A DNA stretch of 52,496 nucleotides from Thermoprotei archaeon (GTDB lineage: Archaea; Thermoproteota; Thermoprotei; Thermofilales; B20-G17), in contig QMRH01000004.1 of the NCBI GenBank assembly GCA_003650675.1, positions 1 through 52,496 on the forward strand. Direction: 5' to 3'. Of this stretch, positions 17,947 to 25,929 are shown one piece after another. Numbering within the stretch: position 1 is the first letter of the stretch; every line of letters starts with the position of its first letter. The position numbers were made by a program, and so were the translations under genes. The notes under the pieces are model-generated. The model was not told where the DNA came from. It worked only from the letters and a program-made list of their open reading frames with translations, and ran no database searches.

Positions 17947-18336
17947 ATGTGTACAGAGAAAGGTATAGATAAACCCCTTTTTGCCGACAAAAGTATCGTT
18001 GGAAGCTACGAACCCCTATTCGAATACTGGAGGATAGCCGAGAAAAGGGGGCTGGAGAAGCCCGTTATTAAAAGCGAGGACATAGAGTATGTAAGGAAAG
18101 TCCTAGAACTGAAAAACAGGGTAAATCTCTTAGAGTTGCTGAAAGCTTTAAGCTTCAGCATGCTTGAGAGGGTAAACGAAGAAGTGGCGCAGGAGGCCTA
18201 TAAACAGCTGGGAATAAATTTGGAGAAGGAAGAGGCTAGAGAAAAAATCGCGAAAATATTGGCTGGATGGGTTTTGGAGGCCTGTAAAACCTTGGGTATA
18301 ATATCCTTTAAGGGTTGGAGGCTACCCACTGACTGA
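17947..18336 (+). CDS. Hypothetical helical protein
   Basis: 129 residues, predicted almost entirely helical, with no signal peptide, membrane segment or motif I recognise. Charged, regular sequence (EDIEYVRKVLELKNRVNLLE) fits a small cytosolic helical bundle. It is 61 bases downstream of the PLP enzyme on the same strand, and its stop codon directly abuts the stop of the convergent gdhA gene, with no spacer for a terminator. Confidence 0.65.
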   Translation: MCTEKGIDKPLFADKSIVGSYEPLFEYWRIAEKRGLEKPVIKSEDIEYVRKVLELKNRVNLLELLKALSFSMLERVNEEVAQEAYKQLGINLEKEEAREKIAKILAGWVLEACKTLGIISFKGWRLPTD

Positions 18337-19614
18337 CTATAGCCAGCCTCTAAGCTTCATCGCGTCAACTACTCTGCTGACCGCAATGACGTAGGCTGCT
18401 ATTCTCATGGGCTTATCGCTGTACTTTTTCTCCCATTCGCTGAAAACTAGGTTAAAGTTTTCGCTCATCTTTTTGTCGAGCCTGTCTAAGGCTTCTTCCT
18501 CCGTCAGCCAGCATCCCATCCTGTCGTGGCACCATTCGATCCAGCTCATGGTTACGCCGCCAGCGTTGGCTAGAATATCCGGTATCACTACAACCCCCTT
18601 CTTGGCCAGCTTTTCGTCGGCTTCTGGGGTTGTGGGTCCATTGGCTCCCTCTGAGATGATTTTAGCTTTAACCTTATCGGCGTTTTTCTCTGTTATGACG
18701 TCCTCGATGGCTGCGGGAACCAGTATGTCGACATCTAGTTCAAGTAGCTCTTCATTGGATATTCTTTTGGCATCCTCATAGTTTATGACGGCTCTAGTCT
18801 TGTTCTTGACCTTCATTACCTTCTCTACGTCGAGTCCATTGGGATTGTATATTCCTCCTTTACTGTCGCTTACAGCAACCACCCTTGCACCCCACTGTGC
18901 CAGATAGAATGCAGCATATCTACCGACGTTACCGAAACCTTGGACAGCTACTGTTCTTCCCTCAAGTCCTCCAAAGACCTTTTTAGCTGCTTCGCGTGCC
19001 ACCAACGCAACCCCGTATCCCGTGCTAATTACCCTGACTTTCAGGCCTCCGATTTGAAACGGCTTTGCCGTCACCACACCCCACGCCGGGTAGCCTACTA
19101 TTTTACTGTATTCGTCGAAGAACCAGGCCATTGTCTGCGGGTCTGTGTAAACGTCGGGTGCAGGTATATCCACGTTTTCCCCAACCATTCTAGATATGGA
19201 TGCAAAATACTTGCGGGAGAGTTCCTCCAACTCCCTGGGGGAAAGCTTATGGGGATCGACTTTTATGCCTCCCTTCCCTCCCCCGTAGGGTATTCCGGCT
19301 AAGGCGTTCTTCCAAGTCATCCACATGGATAAGGCGACTACCTCACCTACACTCACGTTGGGATGATAGCGTATACCGCCCTTATATGGCCCCAGTGCAC
19401 TGTTATGCTGGCTCCTCCATCCAATGAACACCGCGATCTTCCCGTTGTCCAGTTTAACAGGTATCTTAACCTGTAGGAGTCTTTCAGGGTGCCTTAAAAC
19501 CTCAACCACATCGTCGCTCAAACCCAGTATCTGCGCAGCCTCCTTAAGTTGCTCTACAGCCATCATATAAACAGGGTCTTTTTCATATGGAGCTCCACTA
19601 AAATCTAAAGACAT
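18337..19614 (-). CDS. gdhA: Glutamate dehydrogenase
   Basis: 425-residue hexameric-type glutamate dehydrogenase linking 2-oxoglutarate plus ammonia to glutamate with NAD(P)H. Substrate domain: LDNGKIAVFIGWRSQHN, GPYKGGIRYHP and the catalytic lysine in PYGGGKGGI (about 115-123). Nucleotide domain: AVQGFGNVGRYAAFYL (about 218-233) then AVSDSKGGIYN. Length matches archaeal enzymes. Coenzyme choice cannot be fixed from the end-of-strand residues alone. Monocistronic; divergent from the HIT gene across a 233-base A/T-rich spacer (19615-19847) that must hold both promoters. Confidence 0.96.
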   Translation of the reverse strand: MSLDFSGAPYEKDPVYMMAVEQLKEAAQILGLSDDVVEVLRHPERLLQVKIPVKLDNGKIAVFIGWRSQHNSALGPYKGGIRYHPNVSVGEVVALSMWMTWKNALAGIPYGGGKGGIKVDPHKLSPRELEELSRKYFASISRMVGENVDIPAPDVYTDPQTMAWFFDEYSKIVGYPAWGVVTAKPFQIGGLKVRVISTGYGVALVAREAAKKVFGGLEGRTVAVQGFGNVGRYAAFYLAQWGARVVAVSDSKGGIYNPNGLDVEKVMKVKNKTRAVINYEDAKRISNEELLELDVDILVPAAIEDVITEKNADKVKAKIISEGANGPTTPEADEKLAKKGVVVIPDILANAGGVTMSWIEWCHDRMGCWLTEEEALDRLDKKMSENFNLVFSEWEKKYSDKPMRIAAYVIAVSRVVDAMKLRGWL

Positions 19615-19847
19615 TTTACCACCAAGCTAAATTTCAGCAAGGGGGCTTTAAAACCCTAAACTTTCCTCATTTTGATTTTTTACCTTATACACCTACTCAT
19701 AGTATATCATTACCTTTGCTAAACAGCTGAATAATTTTTGAATTGTTTGATTTAAAATTATAGTATATAAAAAGTTGTTTAAGAAAAGCCACCATACACT
19801 GTTACATTGAAGGCTATAACGGAGAAACCCCCTACTTTCATGAAGGG

Positions 19848-20330
19848 ATGACAAATATTGGAAATGGAATAATCGATATTAGACAGTATGTACATGAAAA
19901 ACACATGCACAATGTTACCGACTGTGTTTTCTGTAGGATAGCTGAAGGCCGGGAACACGCCTTCAAAATATATGAAGACGAATCCATAATGGTTTTCCTG
20001 GACAAATATCCCCTATCCCCAGGCCACACCCTAGTAGCCACAAGAAAACACTTTGAAAACATTTTAACGACACCAGACACCTTTCTCTCAAAAATGATAG
20101 TAGCCGTCAAGGCTGTGGCTTCAGCCCAAATCAACATACTTAATGCGGACGGCGTCAAGATAATACAGAACAACGGCAGTATAGTCGGACAAGAAATATT
20201 TCACGTACATTTCCACGTCATACCATACTACCATAAAATCCCTCTACGGCACCCGAGGAGAATAATCTCTAAAGAGGAGGGAAACCACATCTCAAACAAA
20301 CTAAGAGAATACATCCAGGAAATACTATAA
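19848..20330 (+). CDS. HIT-family nucleotide hydrolase/transferase
   Basis: 160 residues of the histidine-triad superfamily, which cleaves nucleotide phosphoramidates and dinucleotides. DCVFCRI near residue 25 gives the zinc-type cysteines, SPGHTLVATRKH is the middle motif, and HVHFHVIPYYH (about 124-134) is the histidine triad. ATG 19905 would remove 19 poorly conserved residues and is a plausible alternative start; an upstream GAAGGG abuts the first ATG, so neither has a well-spaced ribosome site. Probably Fhit/HinT-like; exact substrate unknown. Confidence 0.9.
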   Translation: MTNIGNGIIDIRQYVHEKHMHNVTDCVFCRIAEGREHAFKIYEDESIMVFLDKYPLSPGHTLVATRKHFENILTTPDTFLSKMIVAVKAVASAQINILNADGVKIIQNNGSIVGQEIFHVHFHVIPYYHKIPLRHPRRIISKEEGNHISNKLREYIQEIL

Positions 20331-20344
20331 CCACAACCTGTATT

Positions 20345-21265
20345 CTACTCTCTTTCCAGCTCCACTATACGTGTAATGCGTCCAGCCTTCTCCACAACCA
20401 CCGTTCTCTCCTGTTCAATAGGCCCCAGAGACATTATCAACGTATTATCCTCCACTTTTATTACAATATCCTCCCCCTTTTCCAGGATCTGGAACACTAT
20501 TTTCGGCTTCCAGACACCATAGGGATTCTCCCGCGTACCGTTTCCAACCCTATGGAACACCACATGCACCCTAACCTTAATATTATAGGTGATATTCATA
20601 CCCCTATAGAAATACAAGTGAAAATCCTCAAAACCAAACCTAATAAGAATCCAATCTACTAAACTAACATCCTCGGGAGAAATAAACCAAAATCTAGACG
20701 GATATCCTTCTTCGACAATATAGGTTACAGGCCCACCCTTTCCTTCAACAAACATAATATCTCCATGGAAATTAAGTCGATTTTTTTGGAAATAGGGAAA
20801 TCTATAAGGAGGTTTACCCAAAAACCACTTTGTAATTACTTTGAAAGGATCCAGGCTCCTATTACCAGCTCTAATATGCTCTACAGTGAAGTTTTCAAAT
20901 CCTATACCTATTAGGTTAAGACTTGCCTCCTCGAGACCAACCATGTAAAGACCTCCATCCATTATAAGTCTCATTTTTGTAAGATTATAGTAGGAGTAAT
21001 CAATCACAATATAAAGTGGCAAAACAGCAATAACCCTACCTTTTAACATAAAGATAAAATTTATCCTAGTGTATGTTACCAATAGTCTGTTATATCTTTG
21101 TTCGTTTATATATTCTTCTATATGTTCAAACCCTTTAGGACCATATAGATTTTCCAGCCAAGGGTCTCCGCCAAGAGAAATTAACAATATTGTTATAAAT
21201 CCTAAGAGAAGAGTATATGTTAATATAAATTTTAAAACGCGGTATTGTTGTGACAAAAAAATCAC
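20345..21265 (-). CDS. Membrane-anchored extracytoplasmic protein, unknown
   Basis: 306 residues with a single N-terminal membrane segment (about 12-31, ILTYTLLLGFITILLISL) and a large beta-rich outside domain with several N-x-S/T sites. No family recognised and no catalytic motif. It begins 12 bases after the upstream secreted-protein gene on the same strand, so the two form an operon and may work together at the cell surface. A/T-rich codon use is like its neighbour. Confidence 0.65.
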   Translation of the reverse strand: MIFLSQQYRVLKFILTYTLLLGFITILLISLGGDPWLENLYGPKGFEHIEEYINEQRYNRLLVTYTRINFIFMLKGRVIAVLPLYIVIDYSYYNLTKMRLIMDGGLYMVGLEEASLNLIGIGFENFTVEHIRAGNRSLDPFKVITKWFLGKPPYRFPYFQKNRLNFHGDIMFVEGKGGPVTYIVEEGYPSRFWFISPEDVSLVDWILIRFGFEDFHLYFYRGMNITYNIKVRVHVVFHRVGNGTRENPYGVWKPKIVFQILEKGEDIVIKVEDNTLIMSLGPIEQERTVVVEKAGRITRIVELERE

Positions 21266-21277
21266 CTATTTTTATTT

Positions 21278-22054
21278 TTAGTATTTGAACACAAAACTTA
21301 ACACCCATCCATCTTTGTATACGTCCCATCTATGTTCGTTTGCTGAATCTAATGTTGTAAGCTTATATATCTGGTCTTTTTGCTGGTAATAGCTTAGGGA
21401 AACAGAGGCGCCTAGGGGGACGGAGCCCGTAAAGACCTTCCAAGATCCCTCAAGAACCACAGAAGCACCTACAGATATAGTTCCTTTAACATTTTCATGG
21501 AAATAAACCCGTGAAACATTATATCCAGGCCCTAGAATTAGGATGTCGAAGGATGTTCCGTGTGGTTGGCTTGGTATGTTTCCGTCTCTTAGTGCTCCTG
21601 ATAGTGAGTAGAATTTCTTCATTTTCCATACTTCTTTGTATGTTTCGGGGAAGTCGGGGTTTACGTTTTCGTATAGTTCGTAGATGTAGTCTGCGAGGTA
21701 TACTATTCTTTTGCTTACACCGTCTTCTATCCTATAATACTTTTCGGTGGAAGATCCGAAGGTGACTGTTCCTTCGACGCTTAGCGGTCCGCCATCTATG
21801 CTTGCTTTTATCTGCGATAATCCGCTGAACTTTAGCCATAATTCTGTTTTCAGGTATTGTGATGAATGTATGTAGCCTACGGTGGTTGGGACTTCACTTA
21901 GAACTGTGCTGTTTCTTAGAACCCATTCGGGTTGGGGTTCCGGGACTGCTGCAGGCTCCACCTGTAGGTTACTGCCTGGCGGGGCTGCTGTAACGATGTT
22001 TCCGATTAAAGTTATAATTAAAAGTAGGGTTAAAGGGACTGCTACATTTTTCAT
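21278..22054 (-). CDS. Secreted protein, unknown
   Basis: 258 residues with a classical signal peptide (about 1-24, hydrophobic core LTLLLIITLIG, likely cleavage after VTAA) followed by a proline-rich linker and a beta-rich domain. Nothing after the signal is hydrophobic enough to be a membrane helix, so it should be released or held by its partner. No family recognised. First gene of a two-gene operon with the anchored protein at 20345. The spacer to the HEPN gene (22055-22284) carries A/T-rich TATA-like stretches near 22095-22125. Confidence 0.65.
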   Translation of the reverse strand: MKNVAVPLTLLLIITLIGNIVTAAPPGSNLQVEPAAVPEPQPEWVLRNSTVLSEVPTTVGYIHSSQYLKTELWLKFSGLSQIKASIDGGPLSVEGTVTFGSSTEKYYRIEDGVSKRIVYLADYIYELYENVNPDFPETYKEVWKMKKFYSLSGALRDGNIPSQPHGTSFDILILGPGYNVSRVYFHENVKGTISVGASVVLEGSWKVFTGSVPLGASVSLSYYQQKDQIYKLTTLDSANEHRWDVYKDGWVLSFVFKY

Positions 22055-22284
22055 GTCCCCACACCCCTATATTTACTCCGCATCACTATTTTTATTTTTT
22101 TAAAAAAATGATATTTATATTTTACGGTTATAGGTTTTTACATATGTGAAAGAGGGAACCCTGTTCACTATTTCATGGCTGGATTTAGGGTGGCTGAAGT
22201 ATATTCTATAGATGTTTGGTTATCTTGGAGGGAGAAATCACTTATTAAATTATGGTTCTCTAATATATTTGTGGGCTCTAGGGT

Positions 22285-22674
22285 ATGGTTTCACGTGCAG
22301 AAGACTGGTTGAGGCAAGCTCTACGAGATCTTGAACACGCTAGGAGGTCTCTTAAATTCGGGGACTATGAATGGGCGTGTTTCGCAGCCCAGCAGGCTGC
22401 CGAGAAATCTGTTAAAGCTCTTTACCAGAAGCTTGGTATCGAGGTCTGGGGGCATTCTGTTTCGCGTATGCTTAAGTCACTTCCCCAGGATCTTAAAGTA
22501 CCTGAAAAGCTCATTGACAAAGCTAAGGAACTTGATAGACATTATATACCAACCAGGTATCCGAATTTCCATACAGAGGGTGCACCTCTAGATTATTATA
22601 CTGAGGAGGATGCTAGGAGGGCTATTGAACATGCAAGAGAGATCGTGGAATTCTGCAGAAGTAAAATTCTTTAA
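22285..22674 (+). CDS. HEPN-domain protein, toxin partner of MNT
   Basis: 129-residue HEPN protein with the full family set: RQALRDLEHARRSLKFGDYEW, CFAAQQAAEKSVKALYQ (about 33-49) and LDRHYIPTRYPN (about 88-99). HEPN partners of MNT antitoxins are generally RNases silenced by adenylylation or by complex formation. The downstream MNT gene overlaps its 3' end, the usual operon order. Well conserved compared with the degenerate HEPN at 8288, so probably functional. Confidence 0.93.
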   Translation: MVSRAEDWLRQALRDLEHARRSLKFGDYEWACFAAQQAAEKSVKALYQKLGIEVWGHSVSRMLKSLPQDLKVPEKLIDKAKELDRHYIPTRYPNFHTEGAPLDYYTEEDARRAIEHAREIVEFCRSKIL

Positions 22675-23053
22675 ATTAGACTTTGAAAAAGCTATGAGAT
22701 GTCTTGAAGAGTATGCTAGAAGGATCGTTGAGAGGGGTGCTATTGCAGTTATTTTAATAGGTTCTCTTGCCAGAGGAGATTATACGGCGTTCTCTGATGC
22801 AGACTTGATTATAGTGTCGGATAACGTGCCAGATGACCCTCTAGAAAGATTACGCGACTTCATGGATCCGACGCTTCCAATAGATTTGGAACCGAGGGTT
22901 TATACTAGAAAAGAGTTTCTGGAAATGGCTAGGGATGAAAGGAGAATTATTGGAGAAGTATTGAAGTATGGTATATTGCTTGCCGGGGATAGGGCTTTAA
23001 TTATAGAGGCCAAGAAACTATATTTTAAAGCTTCTCCGAAAAACAACTATTAA
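22631..23053 (+). CDS. MNT-type minimal nucleotidyltransferase, antitoxin partner of HEPN
   Basis: About 140 residues. The nucleotidyltransferase core is GSLARGDYTAFSDADL, a perfect GS-x10-D-x-D motif, with the third acidic residue probably in PIDLEPRVYT. In characterised pairs the MNT enzyme attaches AMP to a tyrosine of the HEPN toxin. Start is uncertain: ATG 22631 overlaps HEPN by 44 bases and keeps the FFKLDFEKAMRCLEEYA helix, while ATG 22694 would remove most of it; ATG 22610 is also open. I favour 22631 because the retained helix looks like part of the domain. Confidence 0.9.
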   Translation: MQERSWNSAEVKFFKLDFEKAMRCLEEYARRIVERGAIAVILIGSLARGDYTAFSDADLIIVSDNVPDDPLERLRDFMDPTLPIDLEPRVYTRKEFLEMARDERRIIGEVLKYGILLAGDRALIIEAKKLYFKASPKNNY

Positions 23054-23091
23054 AATAGTTTCGTTAACCACATATATTTCAGGCTATAGTT

Positions 23092-23592
23092 ATGGATTCT
23101 ATGGATACAATTAGGATAAGGGGTTTTGAGCCAAGGTATGCGGAAGATGTGTCGCGCATGCTTAGGAATGCTTTTTTCTGGTATCATAGAGGCGATGAAA
23201 GCTGCTGGCTTTGGAAAAGTTTTTCCCCGGAAAATATTCTTCGACGATGTTCCAGAGATAAATGTCTTATAGCTCTAAAAGACAACAGGGTTGTCGGGTT
23301 CATATCGTTTTCTACGACGCTTTACAAGGTGGCGTATGTCTCATTGGTGGCTGTGGATCCGGAGTACTGGGGGAAAGGTGTAGCGTCACTGCTTCTGGAC
23401 ACGCTGGAGGAGAAGCTTAGGGCGGAGGGTTTCAGGAAAATCTGGCTCATGGTAACCCACGTCAACAGGAGAGCCGTATCATTTTACCTTAAAAAGGGGT
23501 TTGTACCTGAAGGCATTTTAAGAGACCATACCGCCGAAGGCTTACACGAAATAATAATGTCAAAGAAATTAAACAGTTTTAACAGAGAATGA
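23092..23592 (+). CDS. GNAT-family N-acetyltransferase
   Basis: 166-residue acetyl-CoA-dependent acetyltransferase. The acetyl-CoA loop is VDPEYWGKGVASLLLD (about 94-109), preceded by VSLVAV, and the C-terminal NRRAVSFYLKKGFVPEG fits motif B. Similar archaeal proteins acetylate protein N-termini or small amines; the target here is unknown. It follows the MNT gene by 38 bases and could be the tail of that operon or independent. Confidence 0.88.
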   Translation: MDSMDTIRIRGFEPRYAEDVSRMLRNAFFWYHRGDESCWLWKSFSPENILRRCSRDKCLIALKDNRVVGFISFSTTLYKVAYVSLVAVDPEYWGKGVASLLLDTLEEKLRAEGFRKIWLMVTHVNRRAVSFYLKKGFVPEGILRDHTAEGLHEIIMSKKLNSFNRE

Positions 23593-23890
23593 GCAAGGGT
23601 AAACTCTAATACAGTACCTGGGGATCTGCTTAACAAGAAGTAAGCCAGCACTTATATCATTACATCCAGCTAGGAGTTAACATAACTCGTAAAGCTTACA
23701 CACCTTATAAATAATAAAGTTGTGGAGTAAACGCTAACGTTTAAGGATGAAACATGAAACGGTACTAGTATAGATGACCCAGGCTATTAGACGAAAGTAT
23801 AGGTGTAAGGCTCTACAGGTATCAAGAGAAGATAGCCAGAGAGCTTCAACTACACTTAAGATATTCATGCAAACAGGTAGCAGTGTTTTA

Positions 23891-24564
23891 TCAAGTTTCA
23901 GGTCTTCTCAATATTTCTGAAGGCTCTAATCTCTTGGTGTCAGTCTTATCAAAATGTTTATCAAAACTCACGATACCCTCCATTTTGTACTTTTTAACGA
24001 TATAATAGTTAAGCGCGTCATCGAAATCCATGTCAAACCTTCTCATAACGTCCAAGATATGAACATCGTGGTTGCCCGTGCATTATTTTTGATATTATGG
24101 GAACTTGTGTGGGTTTCTCCTTCAGCCGCCTCGCCTCTAATTGGTGGCTCATCGGGTGATGCATCCCCGCACACCACAGAGGCGGTCTTACGGGGGAGTG
24201 CCGTCATCGGCTAAGCCTGACGGCATCTAAGGCGAGTAGATAAAACACCATACATAAGCTTCGAGCTCCCATAATTACCAAAACACCCTAAACACTCAAA
24301 TAAACAAATAGTCCATGGGTGAAGTGGATATGACGATCAAACCTTTAAATGTTAAAAGTAGGGTTAGAAAAGCTTTAACTCCTCAATTTTCCCATATTTC
24401 ATCATTATAAGTTCAATAGAATATAGACTGAAGCAGGATATCGAGGCTTCAATCTCCCCTCTTCTAACCTTCTCGAGAAGTTCTTCGCTCTCCTTATATT
24501 TCTCTTGCTGTAGTAGGACTTCGAGGATTATATTAGCATCTATGAGGATTATTCCTCTATCCAC
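23891..24564 (-). pseudogene. PIN-domain (VapC-like) toxin split by a transposon relic
   Basis: Two pieces of one PIN gene are separated by about 290 bases. N-terminal piece: GTG 24564 to TAA 24364, 66 residues beginning MDRGIILIDANIILE with the first catalytic Asp (residue 9). C-terminal piece: about 24067 down to TGA 23891, reading DVHILDVMRRFDMDFDDALN and then VSFDKHFD, which supplies the remaining PIN acidic residues. Joined, they would give a normal PIN protein of about 130 residues. The insert carries a TnpB-tail-like sequence. PIN toxins are Mg-dependent RNases paired with VapB. The start GTG overlaps the end of the antitoxin reading frame, the normal vapBC arrangement. Confidence 0.75.
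24068..24361 (-). mobile_element. IS200/IS605-type relic inside the PIN gene
   Basis: About 290 bases interrupting the PIN reading frame. On the minus strand one frame reads MPSGLADDGTPP and, one frameshift later, TASVVCGDASPDEPPIRGEA, which resembles the extended C-terminal tails of archaeal TnpB proteins, the region that also encodes the guide RNA of these elements. No transposase remains. Small internally deleted derivatives of this family are known in archaeal genomes. The borders are approximate: they are set by where the PIN frame stops and resumes. Recognition of the tail is from memory of the family, not from alignment. Confidence 0.5.
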
Positions 24565-25074
24565 AACTTTAAAGCTTTATGTTGCAGTTTAACAGAGGTA
24601 ATTTTCAGGTCCTTTAATATCCCCCTTATGTCACTAACTTTTAAATCCTCTCTCTGGGGCAGAAACTTTAAACTGTAGTTTTTGTATGGTTCTGTACCGT
24701 TATGTTTCGAGCGTAACGCTTATAATGTAATGTGCTACTATTTTCGTGGGTATGTGGGCGATGGGAGCAATGCTCCAAGCCCCACAGGGCACGTCCTAGA
24801 TGGGAGCCCTGTGCCGTTGGGCTCAACAGCCACCCATGACCCCATAACCCTAACAAAAGGATTATGGGCGAGGTGGAACCAATGAAACCGTGTCACGATG
24901 AAACAAAAACATATAGAGTGATACGGTTTGAGGAAACGGTAGGTTCACATGTTTGATGAAATCCTTAATAGCCAATTCAACCGCGGCCTTTAATGATCCC
25001 TTCTTATAGCCGAAGATCTTGTAAGCCCTTTCCTTAAATGCCTTTAATAATTCATCATCCAATACTACCTTCAA
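24549..25074 (-). pseudogene. VapB-type antitoxin split by a second relic
   Basis: N-terminal piece from about 25074 (TTG after AGGAGA) reads LKVVLDDELLKAFKERAYKI and then FGYKKGSLKAAVELAI, like archaeal VapB antitoxins. It runs to about 24945. The C-terminal piece resumes by about 24690 and reads REDLKVSDIRGILKDLKITS then VKLQHKALKLWIEE, ending at TAA 24549, which overlaps the GTG start of the PIN gene. The match of the two parts to one antitoxin, and the overlap with its toxin, are inference from order and sequence type. No standard ATG exists for the N-terminal part; a TATA-like GAATATAGC is at 25104-25112. Confidence 0.65.
24690..24935 (+). mobile_element. Second IS200/IS605-type relic, inside the antitoxin gene
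   Basis: Plus-strand frame 24740-24885 reads VGDGSNAPSPTGHVLDGSPV, then PLGSTATHDPITLTKGLWAR and a stop: a GC-rich, repetitive tail like those of TnpB proteins. Just after the stop is a near-perfect 12-base inverted repeat (24885-24896 aaaccgtgtcac and 24918-24929 gtgatacggttt, one mismatch), as expected for the subterminal hairpin at an IS200/IS605 right end. No transposase core is left. Orientation is opposite to the relic in the PIN gene, and the tail sequence is different, so these are separate insertions. Confidence 0.55.
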
Positions 25075-25173
25075 TTCTCCTATTTTCCCAAATCCCCATA
25101 TGGGAATATAGCTAAGCCTATATAATGTTTTCTCCGACAACTTAAGGCTCCTGGCCCCAAGAAAACTGCCCAC

Positions 25174-25437
25174 ATGTAGCTCGACGCTGCTCTTCCCCCT
25201 AATGCCCGCCGGTCCCTGGACTCAAGACTCTTCAGGAGTTTGCCTGCCCTGCAGAGAGCATAGTGCTGGGTCTCTGGACTCCTATTCTCGGGCCTTAAGT
25301 GTAGGATGTAGAGCCCAGTAGCTCCCCCCTATAACCTAGAGAGCTTAGACCCGTCTACATTGTGGGAGTCTACGTGAACCGTCTTGAAAAAGGGAGATAC
25401 CGACTAACTCTGGGTTGATCGGCAACTCAAATTTTGA
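25174..25437. other. GC-rich gap without a recognised gene
   Basis: This stretch is richer in G and C than the flanks. On the minus strand a long open frame reads PENRSPETQHYALCRAGKLL then KSLESRDRRALGGRAASSYM, which runs into the region upstream of the antitoxin. The low-complexity, charged reading resembles the tails of the two neighbouring relics and may be a third, but I see no diagnostic motif. Confidence 0.3.
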
Positions 25438-25512
25438 ATGTATTTTCTTTGGATTTTGGTCAAGACCTTTATATATAGAGCATACCACCATAATTTAGGG
25501 ATAGGAAAGCTA

Positions 25513-25929
25513 ATGCAAGGTAGGGGTCAGGTTCAGGTACTTGCGGCGCTACTCTTGTTAGCTATAACGGTTTCTGCATGGCTTATCGTCTGGATATGGT
25601 TTTACCCTCAATACTGGTCGACATACACTAACCTTCAAAACGAAAAACTTAAGGGTGAACAGAGGCTTTCAGAGAGGCTAGTGGTTGAAAACATTATTTT
25701 CAACAGTAGTGTAGCAAGCCTTTATGTGACTAACACTGGTAGTATAGAGGTAAAGGTTGTTGCAGTATACGTGGATAACGTGCTGACATGGGAGGGGGAG
25801 GTGGGGTTGCTTGTGGATTCGAGTTCGTGGATCAATGTAACATTATCACCTGTTAGTGGTAGAACGTATGTATTTAAGCTTGTGAGCTCTAGGGGGAACA
25901 GCTGGGAGGTGCGTGCACGTGCACCTTAA
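25513..25929 (+). CDS. Type IV pilin-like protein
   Basis: 138 residues starting MQGRGQVQVLAALLLLAITV. A short charged leader ending RG followed by a long hydrophobic helix is the class III signal peptide of archaeal type IV pilins, cut before the helix by a prepilin peptidase. The C-terminal half (SVASLYVTNTGSIEVKVVAV ... TYVFKLVSSRGNSW) is the small beta domain common in archaeal pilins. ATG 25513 is chosen over the upstream in-frame start at 25438 because the leader then has the right length and AGGAAAG precedes it. First of three overlapping or closely spaced genes. Confidence 0.75.
   Translation: MQGRGQVQVLAALLLLAITVSAWLIVWIWFYPQYWSTYTNLQNEKLKGEQRLSERLVVENIIFNSSVASLYVTNTGSIEVKVVAVYVDNVLTWEGEVGLLVDSSSWINVTLSPVSGRTYVFKLVSSRGNSWEVRARAP

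Noticed and set aside
22694-23053. Shorter MNT start at ATG 22694
   Set aside because: Would remove most of the first helix of the nucleotidyltransferase domain; left as an alternative.
23770-23935. Frame reading GVRLYRYQEKIARELQLH upstream of the PIN piece
   Set aside because: Slight resemblance to helicase Q-motif regions, but short and without a start or second motif.
23954-24214. 86-residue open frame on the plus strand
   Set aside because: It is antisense to the PIN C-terminal piece and the relic; no family features, explained by the pseudogene on the other strand.
24682-24885. 67-residue open frame on the plus strand as a gene
   Set aside because: Second half is a TnpB-like tail and first half is antisense to the antitoxin; kept as part of a relic, not a gene.
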